Below, in pieces: positions 39,354 through 48,751 of a DNA stretch of 64,000 bases. The DNA comes from Bacterioplanes sp. Its GTDB lineage: Bacteria > Pseudomonadota > Gammaproteobacteria > Pseudomonadales > Oceanobacteraceae. The translations under genes and the position numbers were made by a program. The notes under the pieces are model-generated. The model made no database searches. It worked only from the letters and a program-made list of their open reading frames with translations, and was not told the DNA's origin. Where the stretch lies: positions 45,905-109,904 of the forward strand of contig JACUUC010000007.1 of NCBI GenBank assembly GCA_014859445.1. The letters are read 5' to 3'. Positions within the stretch are counted from its first letter, which is position 1. The number at the start of each line of letters is the position of its first letter.

Positions 39354-40684
39354 CAGTCAAACACGAATTCGCCAAGCACGGGGAAGTGATCGGATAAATC
39401 CCAACGCTCCCACAACGCATTGCTAATGCTGCGTGGCACGCGCACATCGTTACGGCTATCCGTCGGTTGACGATGCGCATTGCTCCACACCACGTAATCC
39501 AAATACTCCACCGTGTCGTACTTCGCGGCGTAATAATTCACACGCGGGTCAAAGGTAGACTCGGTATAGCCCGTGATGGTCGGTACACTGGCATTTAAGT
39601 TCTGTTGCATTGCCGCATAGTCATCCGCAAACTTCAGTTTGTTCACGTTAAAGTCACCACCGTACAACACGGCTTCAAACGCTGGGACTTGACGCGACTC
39701 GATGAACTGACGCATTTGCGTGAACTGAACTTGACGCAATTGGCGTGCTGCATCCGTATCAAACGATGCCGCATGCGTGGCCATCAAATGATACGCCTCA
39801 CCGGCTTTTAACATTTCTGCATAGACAAACCCTTTATCGGCAAAGCAATCCGTACCGGTACAATCAGGATAAACAAAGTAGTCCGCCTGAGTAATAGGGT
39901 AACGACTGACAATGGCGACACCACCGTTATACACATTTATGCCCGACAATGGCTTGCGTAAAATCTCGGTTTGATAGGGATACTCACTGGCTAACGCACG
40001 CAGCATATCAGGGCTGCTTCCAGAAAAAGCCTCTTGGAACAAAATGGCATCGTAGCCTTTGAGGTAGTCGGGAATCTCGGCCAGGCGCGCATTGATATCA
40101 CTGGCAATCAAAGGCAACGCATACACATTGTAACTGAGCACCTTCAACACACTGTCGGCGACAACTGGCTCATCCTGAGTGTTGTTGCTGATGACATAAT
40201 AAAAATCATCGTAACCACCCGTGAATTTGGCACTGAATGCCACCTGGCTGACTTGCTCAGCAAACGTGCTGTTATAGCGATGAATGTGACGATCGGTCAT
40301 CCAAGCCGCATTGAAATCGGCGGCTTTCGCACTGTGACGGATATTACTGCCCGACCAAGTACCGGTCATGCTTTGTTGTACGGTCACACGACTGTCACCA
40401 CTGATCACATGCGTATCAAACTGGTAAGTACGACCCCGTTTAACACCCCAATAGCGATTAAAGGCCAGTACACGCTCCGTCGCATAAGGCGCAATTTCCC
40501 ACGCTTCTTGACGCCATTCTTTGCCTGGAACTAAGGTGCCGTTATTGCCCGTGTGCGCGACTTCAATGCGCACCGTTTCAGGCGTTGAATTGGTAATAAA
40601 AACATAGCTATCGGCGGATGCCGTCAATGAGACAAGCAACAGCATCAAGGCAAGCGTCGCCTGCCAAAGAGAATGGTTACGCAT
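39353..40684 (-). CDS. Secreted sphingomyelin phosphodiesterase (EEP-fold)
   Basis: Neutral-sphingomyelinase-like enzyme of 443 residues with a signal peptide (cleavage after TASA, about 24). An N-terminal beta domain (about 25-180) precedes the endonuclease/exonuclease/phosphatase catalytic domain with LSYNVYALP, AILFQEAFSG (metal-binding Glu), GGVAIVSRYPI, KGFVYAEM, MATHAAS, GGDFNVNK, EYLDYVVWS and DLSDHFPVLGEF (catalytic His). This set marks bacterial sphingomyelinase C and hemolysin-type enzymes. It would release ceramide and phosphocholine from host or detrital membranes. It is cotranscribed with the lipase-chaperone-like gene downstream. Confidence 0.87.
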   Translation of the reverse strand: MRNHSLWQATLALMLLLVSLTASADSYVFITNSTPETVRIEVAHTGNNGTLVPGKEWRQEAWEIAPYATERVLAFNRYWGVKRGRTYQFDTHVISGDSRVTVQQSMTGTWSGSNIRHSAKAADFNAAWMTDRHIHRYNSTFAEQVSQVAFSAKFTGGYDDFYYVISNNTQDEPVVADSVLKVLSYNVYALPLIASDINARLAEIPDYLKGYDAILFQEAFSGSSPDMLRALASEYPYQTEILRKPLSGINVYNGGVAIVSRYPITQADYFVYPDCTGTDCFADKGFVYAEMLKAGEAYHLMATHAASFDTDAARQLRQVQFTQMRQFIESRQVPAFEAVLYGGDFNVNKLKFADDYAAMQQNLNASVPTITGYTESTFDPRVNYYAAKYDTVEYLDYVVWSNAHRQPTDSRNDVRVPRSISNALWERWDLSDHFPVLGEFVFD

Positions 40685-40829
40685 AACAGTTCCTGCTTAT
40701 TGGTAAGAAAGTACCAGAACTATACAAGAACTCCGTAACAAACCTATGTCAGTACAGGCCAAACCATCAACTTTCTAATGATATTTGATGAAGTATTATT
40801 CCCAAACGGAAACAATAGGCAGGTATAGA

Positions 40830-41300
40830 TTACAGTAGAGGATAAAAAGGAAATTGACGCTGAAAGGCGTCTAACTCAAACCGTTCTTGAACTTGATCGG
40901 TGAACTCATTACGGCGTATGCGTCGCGCATCCACGCCCTCATAATGCAGCAATGACAAGCACTGTAAACACACCTCCAGCTCTTCGGGAGGTTGCTCACT
41001 GCCGCAACGTACGTTTTTCTGACGATGACGAACGCCCTGCATTTGCTCACAATAAGCCAAATGAAATTTGTCATCGTGTTCGACCCACAAACGCGAATTT
41101 TTGTAGGCCAGCGTTTTGTCTTTCAGTACTTTCAAATCAGCGGCGGACAAACGCAGTTGCGCTTGCTCAAGAGATTCTCGTTCACTGTAATTCAGCATTT
41201 TTTGAGGATCAAACAGGCGGAAATCACCCAATTGGTCAGTGCCCATTTGCTGGCGCAACTCATTTAATGCTGGATAGAGCAACACGTCATCCAGTTTCAT
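40830..41300 (-). CDS. Unknown small cytoplasmic protein with Cys motif, third gene of a Zorya-like operon
   Basis: A 156-residue soluble protein not recognised as a named family. Visible: an N-terminal helical part, DDKFHLAYCEQM with His and Cys, NVRCGSEQPPEELEV and VCLQCLSLLHYEGVDARR with CxxC. The four or so cysteines plus His could bind zinc. The pattern FHLAYC ... CxxCLxxLxYxG recalls short domains in several uncharacterised, possibly defence-linked proteins, a comparison from memory only. Its ATG overlaps the upstream ZorB-like stop by one base (TGATG), so it is made with the motor proteins and is the likely effector or adaptor. Confidence 0.6.
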   Translation of the reverse strand: MKLDDVLLYPALNELRQQMGTDQLGDFRLFDPQKMLNYSERESLEQAQLRLSAADLKVLKDKTLAYKNSRLWVEHDDKFHLAYCEQMQGVRHRQKNVRCGSEQPPEELEVCLQCLSLLHYEGVDARRIRRNEFTDQVQERFELDAFQRQFPFYPLL

Positions 41301-42007
41301 CACAGCACTTCTTCTAAAATGGTCGCAATGCGACTGTCGGCATCGGTACGAACTCGAAATTCTACACGACGGGAAAGATCTTCCTGTTCATTACCTTGCT
41401 CATCATAAACGACTTTGGCCGATGACAGCCCATTGGCAGTTAGGTGCGATTTCAACCATTGTTTATCAACCGCCACGCTGTCTAGACCCAATAAAAAAGC
41501 CAATGTGGAACGTGTCCGTTGCTGTGATAGATTCATATTGCGAATATAAGCGTCATCGGCATCGACAGCGCCCAACCACGCGCTAGAAGTGTGGCCTTCA
41601 ATACGCACTTCAAGAATGTCATCACGATATTTATCTTGCGTGATAATTCGCAAATAACGTGGAAAAAAGTCATTTAAAATGGCACGAAACTCCGGTTTCA
41701 GCTGCGTCGCACCCTGATCGAACAGCACATCACTGTTGTTAAAACGAAACGCCAAGTCGCGATCCAGTTCTGCCCCCCAAATCGCCATATCGGCCTCAAA
41801 CTCATGCAACAAATCGTCATATAATTGCGTGCGTAATGTGTCGTACAAAATAGCGATGTCACGAATTTTATTGCGCTCGGTTTCGACGTTGATCATGAAG
41901 ACAATCGAAATCAACATAAACACCATCATCAAACCGGCCATTAAGTCCGATACGGCAACCCAATGGCCTTCATGATCTCGACTGCGCTCTAAATCCGAAT
42001 CATTCAT
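41300..42007 (-). CDS. ZorB/MotB-like OmpA-domain protein
   Basis: A 235-residue protein with one N-terminal membrane helix in WVAVSDLMAGLMMVFMLIS; Asp21 sits where MotB/ZorB carry the proton-binding aspartate. A coiled linker leads to a C-terminal OmpA/MotB peptidoglycan-binding domain (FNNSDVLFDQGATQLKPEF, LEVRIEGHTSS, LSQQRTRSTLAFLL, RRVEFRVRT). The SDLMAGLMMVFM segment is characteristic of ZorB. It overlaps the ZorA-like gene by 8 bp, and the unknown third gene by one base. It is expected to anchor the channel to the cell wall. Confidence 0.82.
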   Translation of the reverse strand: MNDSDLERSRDHEGHWVAVSDLMAGLMMVFMLISIVFMINVETERNKIRDIAILYDTLRTQLYDDLLHEFEADMAIWGAELDRDLAFRFNNSDVLFDQGATQLKPEFRAILNDFFPRYLRIITQDKYRDDILEVRIEGHTSSAWLGAVDADDAYIRNMNLSQQRTRSTLAFLLGLDSVAVDKQWLKSHLTANGLSSAKVVYDEQGNEQEDLSRRVEFRVRTDADSRIATILEEVL

Positions 42008-43238
42008 CAATATTCTCAGCCAAAGCAACCAAACGTTGTAACTTTTCTGTGAGTGGCATGTAATCGCTCACAAACTTCTCCGACAAGGCACTGAGCTGCA
42101 TTCCCAACGAACGCAACGCTTTATTGAGCTCTTCTTCCATGCTCTCATCCAATGCCGTCACCTGGCGCTCAACCCGCTCACCAATGCGCTGCAATTGCTG
42201 TAAGCTCAAGTGCTGTTGCTCCTGCAAGCGCTCGTTACTTTGCTGTAATTGTTGCTGCATTTGTTGCTCAACGTTGCGCTGAGTTTGCCCTAACTGCTCA
42301 ATTGCCCAACGTTGCTGACTCTGTAATGCCTCTGACATGCCTTGTGTTAAGGCCAAAACCCGCTCTTCTAAACGTGGCAACCCATCGGCCGCGTTATTGA
42401 CCAAATCGGCCAAGCTGCCTAACTGCGATTGCAAATTATGACGTTGTGTTTCTAAGCCGTTCATCAAGTCTTCGAGCGATTGTGAAATGCCGTTAAAGGC
42501 ATTCGCATGCTTCACCATGTACTCAAATGCTTGACTGGCTTCTTGCATGGCGCCCGACGTGCGATGCTGCTCATCAATCAACACCGTCAGTTGTTCTTTG
42601 TAGGTTTTTTGCCACTCCAGCATGGCAATCACCGACTCATTCAGTCGCTTAAAATTATCGCCGTATTGTTCATTGATTTTGGTATTAAACTCCGTCATCA
42701 CCAATTCAATGGCCTGCACCAACGCCTTGGCGTTGGCTTCCGCCATGCGCTCCTGATAGCTGGTCAAAGCATCCACGACCAGATCTAAGCGATCGATACT
42801 TTGTCGATGCTGACTTTGCAAACGCTGGGGTAAGGAATTCGCGGCATCGGGATCAAAATACGCCACCAACGTTTGCAATGACCTATCCAGATCATCCACC
42901 GTTGCCGATCGCACAGAGGCATTTTCCGGCTGCGCCGTTTCGGCCAATACCGCACGCACTTTAATCGTCAACGCCCCCAACAGTCCGACAATCGACGACC
43001 AAAAGGCGGTTTTTAGACCGTCCATCAAACGTGGCACACTGCCTTGAATGTCACTGGCATCGAAAGCCCACAACCCCAATGCGACGCCTAGAAAGGTACC
43101 AAAAATACCGATACTGGTGAGAATGTTGGGCGCGACATCGACCGTGCGTTTGGAATAACGAAAGACGTGGAAATAGATCGTTAAAATAACGATCACGAAC
43201 ATCAAACCGATGGTCCACCCTGAAAACTGTGCCGTCAT
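42000..43238 (-). CDS. ZorA/MotA-like proton-channel protein with long coiled-coil tail
   Basis: A 412-residue protein with three membrane segments near the N-terminus: about 8-25, 38-58 (NILTSIGIFGTFLGVALGLW) and 73-93 (GLKTAFWSSIVGLLGALTIK). IGIFGTFLG and LKTAFWSSIVG are MotA/TolQ/ExbB-type channel motifs. The rest (about 110-410) is an almost unbroken helical, Gln-rich tail with INEQYGDNFKRLNESV. Canonical ZorA also has an intracellular tail but is longer. I chose the ATG at 43238; an in-frame TTG seven codons upstream is weaker. Transcription appears to start after the trxB terminator. Confidence 0.8.
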   Translation of the reverse strand: MTAQFSGWTIGLMFVIVILTIYFHVFRYSKRTVDVAPNILTSIGIFGTFLGVALGLWAFDASDIQGSVPRLMDGLKTAFWSSIVGLLGALTIKVRAVLAETAQPENASVRSATVDDLDRSLQTLVAYFDPDAANSLPQRLQSQHRQSIDRLDLVVDALTSYQERMAEANAKALVQAIELVMTEFNTKINEQYGDNFKRLNESVIAMLEWQKTYKEQLTVLIDEQHRTSGAMQEASQAFEYMVKHANAFNGISQSLEDLMNGLETQRHNLQSQLGSLADLVNNAADGLPRLEERVLALTQGMSEALQSQQRWAIEQLGQTQRNVEQQMQQQLQQSNERLQEQQHLSLQQLQRIGERVERQVTALDESMEEELNKALRSLGMQLSALSEKFVSDYMPLTEKLQRLVALAENIDE

Positions 43239-43338
43239 GGATTGCGATACTCTGAACAAAAATGCATTACGTGACTATATAGTAGAAGAAGATACCCACT
43301 TTCACAGAAATTCATAGCCTAAGCGCATGAAACCTAGG

Positions 43339-43375
43339 CAAAAAAAAGCCTCCACGACGACATACGCGGAGGCTT
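43339..43375 (-). terminator. Terminator of trxB
   Basis: On the minus strand AAGCCTCC-N14-GGAGGCTT forms an 8-bp stem followed directly by a TTTTTTTT-rich tract. It lies 21 bases past the trxB stop and separates trxB from the ZorA-like operon. Confidence 0.85.
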
Positions 43376-43396
43376 CTTGCACCGAATCCAGCTTAC

Positions 43397-44700
<1,304 letters not shown>

Positions 44701-45411
44701 ATGCAGCAGCGGCAACAAATCCAACAACAATCTCGTCTCGGCTCCCTGTTAATCGAAAAAGGCCTGATTACGGGTAAACAACTCGATCAAGCTTTGATTC
44801 AACAGGCACAAACGAATCAACGACTGGGTGAAGTGCTGATTCAAAATCGCTGGATCAGTGAACGACAACTCAAACGTGCACTCAAGCGACAATCTCGATA
44901 TCGCTTGGTCGCAGCCATCACTGCCATCCTCATTGGCCCGTTTCAGCCGTTTATGGCCAGTGCCAACGCGGCGCAAGACAATGGTGTTGTGGCCGAACAA
45001 AACGTCAACAATCGCTTAGCCATGCCATCATTGACCGCAGAAGAAATGAGTCAGGTGACGGGGCAAGGGGTTAACGCCCATTACGAGCATATGATCGACA
45101 TTGTGAACAACACCCTGAACCAAAGTGAGGACGTTTCTGTACGAACGCTAGAAACCTTTGCCAAAAGCTTGATTCCGGGTGCCAATCTCCTAGAAGCTGA
45201 GATGGAAATCTCGGGTCTTGAGTATGAGCCAGGTCCACGAACCACCATCAATGCCGACGGCAGTCTCGATGTGCAAATGCCAACACGAATCGGCCAAATC
45301 GCTTTCCGTAATGTGCAAGTTGCCGGAGCATCAGGCAGCCATCTGGGTGATGTCGTCATTCGTGATGTGCAATTCGGCCCAAACACCAGCGTTAAAATCT
45401 TCGTGCGCTGA
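44701..45411 (+). CDS. MshEN-domain exported or membrane protein with VTGQ motif
   Basis: A 236-residue protein of unusual build. Residues about 10-62 form an MshEN/GspE-N-like domain (RLGSLLIEKGLITGKQLDQ, RLGEVLIQNRWISERQLKRA), a c-di-GMP-binding fold when part of secretion or pilus ATPases. A basic stretch and a hydrophobic segment follow (about 69-88, YRLVAAITAILIGPFQPFMA, ending ASANAA like a signal cleavage site). The rest is predicted outside: LTAEEMSQVTGQGV is the motif near the N-terminus of DUF6160-type exported proteins, then a beta-rich tail (IRDVQFGPNTSVKIF). Function unknown. A terminator follows. Confidence 0.6.
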   Translation: MQQRQQIQQQSRLGSLLIEKGLITGKQLDQALIQQAQTNQRLGEVLIQNRWISERQLKRALKRQSRYRLVAAITAILIGPFQPFMASANAAQDNGVVAEQNVNNRLAMPSLTAEEMSQVTGQGVNAHYEHMIDIVNNTLNQSEDVSVRTLETFAKSLIPGANLLEAEMEISGLEYEPGPRTTINADGSLDVQMPTRIGQIAFRNVQVAGASGSHLGDVVIRDVQFGPNTSVKIFVR

Positions 45412-45434
45412 TTCTCCGCAGAATGTTTAACTCA

Positions 45435-45461
45435 AACCGCTGAAAAATCAGCGGTTTTTTT
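45435..45461 (+). terminator. Terminator after the MshEN-domain gene
   Basis: Stem AACCGCTGA / TCAGCGGTT with loop AAAA, followed by seven T. It begins 24 bases after the gene stop. Confidence 0.88.
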
Positions 45462-45497
45462 GTGCTCGCACATTGGCATCAGACAACACGCTACCGA

Positions 45498-45526
45498 CAA
45501 AAAAGCCGCTGATTTCTCAGCGGCTT
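45498..45526 (-). terminator. Terminator of the TRAP operon
   Basis: On the minus strand the stem AAGCCGCTGA / TCAGCGGCTT with loop GAAA is followed by TTTTGTCGG. It lies 36 bases past the permease stop. Its stem shares the CGCTGA core with the opposing terminator about 40 bp to the left. Confidence 0.85.
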
Positions 45527-45561
45527 GCAGTTTATGGTTGCTCTACGATCACATCATCCTG

Positions 45562-47685
45562 TTAATCGTAAGCAAACCAGAGTGGTACAAACGCAACCAG
45601 CACCAAGGCAATGGCCATCGTCACCATGGGCAGTAATATCTTCTCATGCCGATACCAAAAGTTTTGACCGATGACATCCAGCTTCGACAAGCGAACCTCT
45701 TCTTCACCCACCACTTGCCTGGTCAGTAAGTGATTCAGCGCCACCGGCGGTGTGAGATAACCCAATTCAAAGGCGACAAGCACCACCATCCAGAAATGCA
45801 CCGGATTAATGCCACTTTGATAGGCGATAGCCGCAATGGTTGCGCTGACTAAGATAACGGCACCGTATGGGTCCATGATCATACCAATGACCACCAACAC
45901 AGCGACCAACACGGCCATAGCAACCCAAATCGAGTCGAACGATGCCGGTACCATCATCATCAAATCGGCACGCTCAATCACACCACCCAAACTCACCGAC
46001 AAGCCCATCAGCATTAATAATGCACCGATATGCCCCGTCGTTTCGGTGGTTGCTTCACGAATGGTTTTCTCCATCGTATCGCGACCATCGCGTAAATCTA
46101 CCCATGACTTCTCAACACGGTTTTCAACGTACTCGATGTTCAAATTCTCACGCTTGAGCAAGTTCTTTTCTTGCACGATGCGTTCGTACGCCAAGATCAC
46201 CAACATCAACACCGGCAAAATAATGGGGGCTGAAAACTCATCCAAATGCGCATTGAGCGTAATGGAATAAATGAACAACGTAACCCCAACTAGAATGACA
46301 TACGGGATGAGTGGTTTAAGACCTTGCAAGAACTCCCTACCCACGTTGTCGGACGTCTCTAAACGCAAGGGGCCCTGACGTGTTATCAGCGCCATACCGG
46401 TAAACAGCACGATGGTTAGGAAGAATACCTTCACACCCCAGCTGAATAACTGATCGGTCGTTACTTCATTATTCAGTGCGGCAATAATGACCACCAACAA
46501 ACACGGACGTAACACCACACCCAACGAACCAGACATAGCCGATGCCGCTAATGCCAACTGGCGACGAGCACCCGCACGACGTAACTCAGCGTAGATCAAC
46601 CCACCGACCGCGATGATGAAAATACCCGAACCACCGGTATACGCCGTAGGAATTGCAGCCAATGCGACCACCACCACCGCCAGCATTTCGGGCGGCAAGC
46701 GCAATGGACGGAATACGTTAAACACGACTTGAGCCAATTGAGTGCGTTTCAACAACATACCCACCCAAATGTACAAACCCACATTCAAGAACAATTGCGA
46801 CAGCTCCATCATGTGATTCAGATAGATACCGATGCCCGCAAAATGACCCGACAAGCCGAAATACACGCCAGAAATGATCGCCATAACGGCATATAACGGC
46901 ACGGCCAGCTGAGCTTTAACAAAACTACCACCAGGTTTTGCCTGTTTTGGAATGAACAAAAACTGATAGGCGCTCAACAACAAAATGGCCGCAAAACCAA
47001 ATATCCACAAGTGATGCAAAATGGCATGCTGAGTACTGACCGCTACGCCCGCAGTGAACACCACTTCTTTAAAGCTGTAGACCGAATAAAATAAGAATAA
47101 GTGCGCCAACAGCTGAGCACCCGCCGCCACTCGATAGTCCATTTCGGTTTCCATCGGCCGCAGCGAAATATGGTGACGACGAAAGACAGCCGTTAACCCG
47201 CAAATCAGCACCAAAATCGCCAGCATAATGCGCTGCATGTTTTGGCCAATTTCACCGAACTTAGCCACACCCATTTCCAGCATACGAAACGCTTTTACGG
47301 CAGGAGTGATGCGTTCGTTCACGATCTCATATTGCTGATAACGCTGTTCACACTGTGCACGAGCAGCCACTAACGACTGACGCATCACGGACGGATCTAC
47401 CGGTTCCGCATCAAACAAATCCCAATCGTCATCACTGGTTTGACTTTGCGCCATTAAAACAGCCAACTGCGCATCAATATCCGTATCACGATCACAGGTC
47501 GGTAACGCAGGATCGTGGCGCAAAGTAAAGTATCCATTCCACACCCCTTCACCCACCTGCAACAGCTGAGCATGAATGGTGTGACTGGTGTTCAACACAA
47601 CCACAAAAACCAAAACCAGGAACGCAGGTAACGCAGCCAACCATTCATACGCGGTACGATGACCGACGCGAACGTTGTGTTCCAT
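45562..47685 (-). CDS. TRAP transporter large permease (DctM-like) with fused N-terminal extension
   Basis: A 707-residue inner-membrane protein. The C-terminal about 430 residues are DctM-like: IPTAYTGGSGIFIIAVGG, AMSGSLGVVLRPCLLVVII, MIMDPYGAVILVSAT and ELGYLTPPVALNHLLTRQVV. The N-terminal about 270 residues hold a membrane helix, a soluble periplasmic insert with CDRDTDIDAQ, and four further helices that probably replace the separate DctQ subunit. It sits in an operon with a DUF6091-type periplasmic protein and a lipoprotein, all on the minus strand. The substrate is not predictable. Confidence 0.8.
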   Translation of the reverse strand: MEHNVRVGHRTAYEWLAALPAFLVLVFVVVLNTSHTIHAQLLQVGEGVWNGYFTLRHDPALPTCDRDTDIDAQLAVLMAQSQTSDDDWDLFDAEPVDPSVMRQSLVAARAQCEQRYQQYEIVNERITPAVKAFRMLEMGVAKFGEIGQNMQRIMLAILVLICGLTAVFRRHHISLRPMETEMDYRVAAGAQLLAHLFLFYSVYSFKEVVFTAGVAVSTQHAILHHLWIFGFAAILLLSAYQFLFIPKQAKPGGSFVKAQLAVPLYAVMAIISGVYFGLSGHFAGIGIYLNHMMELSQLFLNVGLYIWVGMLLKRTQLAQVVFNVFRPLRLPPEMLAVVVVALAAIPTAYTGGSGIFIIAVGGLIYAELRRAGARRQLALAASAMSGSLGVVLRPCLLVVIIAALNNEVTTDQLFSWGVKVFFLTIVLFTGMALITRQGPLRLETSDNVGREFLQGLKPLIPYVILVGVTLFIYSITLNAHLDEFSAPIILPVLMLVILAYERIVQEKNLLKRENLNIEYVENRVEKSWVDLRDGRDTMEKTIREATTETTGHIGALLMLMGLSVSLGGVIERADLMMMVPASFDSIWVAMAVLVAVLVVIGMIMDPYGAVILVSATIAAIAYQSGINPVHFWMVVLVAFELGYLTPPVALNHLLTRQVVGEEEVRLSKLDVIGQNFWYRHEKILLPMVTMAIALVLVAFVPLWFAYD

Positions 47686-47756
47686 GAAAAATACCTCGCA
47701 ATGTTGGGGCGTGTTTCACATCACCGCCCCTATTTTTATTATGAATAAAACGGATT

Positions 47757-48749
47757 TTATTCTAATTGTTCAACACACTCGGCGGCAGCCGGTGTTTCGT
47801 TACAACGTAAGCGACGAATCAGACGCAGCATATTACTGTCGTAAACCCCCTCATCACGCAAGGCAATACGGATATCACGCAACATCAGATTGTACTTATC
47901 GGTGTCTTCTTGGCTAAGCTCAACCCAGTACTTATCATCAATTTCAGCCTTATCACGATGCACTTGATCGAGTACAGCATCGAAAATACTGGCCACATAC
48001 GTCCGCGATAACTGACCAAAGCCTTCAGGGAAGCGGTCTTTATGGATCACCATTTGGAAATCCAAATACGCCAGATTGTAAGACAAAATACCGCCATTAT
48101 TGGCAAGACCTTTGTACATTTCTAAGGGTTTGTAAGCCAATGCGGGGGCATACGCAGCATCCACACTGCCGTTATTGAACATACCCGAGAAGTTGGCTGA
48201 GTTAGCAGGCACAATAGACCCACCCACATGACTGACTAAGCGTTTTGACGGCTCGTCATAATCCAGCGTTGCAATGCGTTTACCCGACAAGCGCTCAACG
48301 CTGTTGACGGTACGATCACGAACGAACAAATAAATCGGCCCTGCTGGCAAAACACCCGCCACTTCGTAACGACCTTCCGTCATAAAGCGCGCCGCACGTG
48401 GCGCAGAAATGGTATTGACCACATGGCGCATCACATCATCCGATGGCACGGCACCAATCGCCTCGACCGTGGCAGCAAAGTTATTGAATGGGCGCGCACG
48501 TGCGCCAGTCAACAGCACGGCATCACATTGACGCGCTTTAAACTCATCCGATGCAATTTTCTCATCGGTATAAGGACGCAGCGTTAAATCCACGCCCCAC
48601 TCGAGTGCTTGAGTACGATAATCACGTGTCAAACCAAACAAGTTACCGTTTGCACCCAGTGGATCGAACACACAAAAGGTACGCTGCACCAATTCAGCTT
48701 GTGCAACCTGAACCATCGCTAACAACGCGATAAATGATAAAAAACGCAT
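47757..48749 (-). CDS. Periplasmic substrate-binding protein of a TRAP-like system (DUF6091-type)
   Basis: A 330-residue protein with a signal peptide (cleavage after AQA, about 18). FCVFDPLGANGNLFGLTRDY and the following DAVLLTGARARPFNNF are typical of the putative solute-binding proteins annotated DUF6091. LSGKRIATLDYDEPSKRLVSHVG and NNGSVDAAYAPALAYKPLEMY match the DctP-like fold, where a ligand-binding lobe changes with occupancy. It lies between the lipoprotein and the fused permease, so it should deliver the ligand to the permease. Confidence 0.78.
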   Translation of the reverse strand: MRFLSFIALLAMVQVAQAELVQRTFCVFDPLGANGNLFGLTRDYRTQALEWGVDLTLRPYTDEKIASDEFKARQCDAVLLTGARARPFNNFAATVEAIGAVPSDDVMRHVVNTISAPRAARFMTEGRYEVAGVLPAGPIYLFVRDRTVNSVERLSGKRIATLDYDEPSKRLVSHVGGSIVPANSANFSGMFNNGSVDAAYAPALAYKPLEMYKGLANNGGILSYNLAYLDFQMVIHKDRFPEGFGQLSRTYVASIFDAVLDQVHRDKAEIDDKYWVELSQEDTDKYNLMLRDIRIALRDEGVYDSNMLRLIRRLRCNETPAAAECVEQLE

Positions 48750-48751
48750 GA

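Noticed and set aside
40830..43238. Complete Zorya type I, II or III system
   Set aside because: No ZorC/ZorD helicase, HNH-type ZorE or other known effector is present; the ZorA-like tail is short. Only a Zorya-like label is supported.
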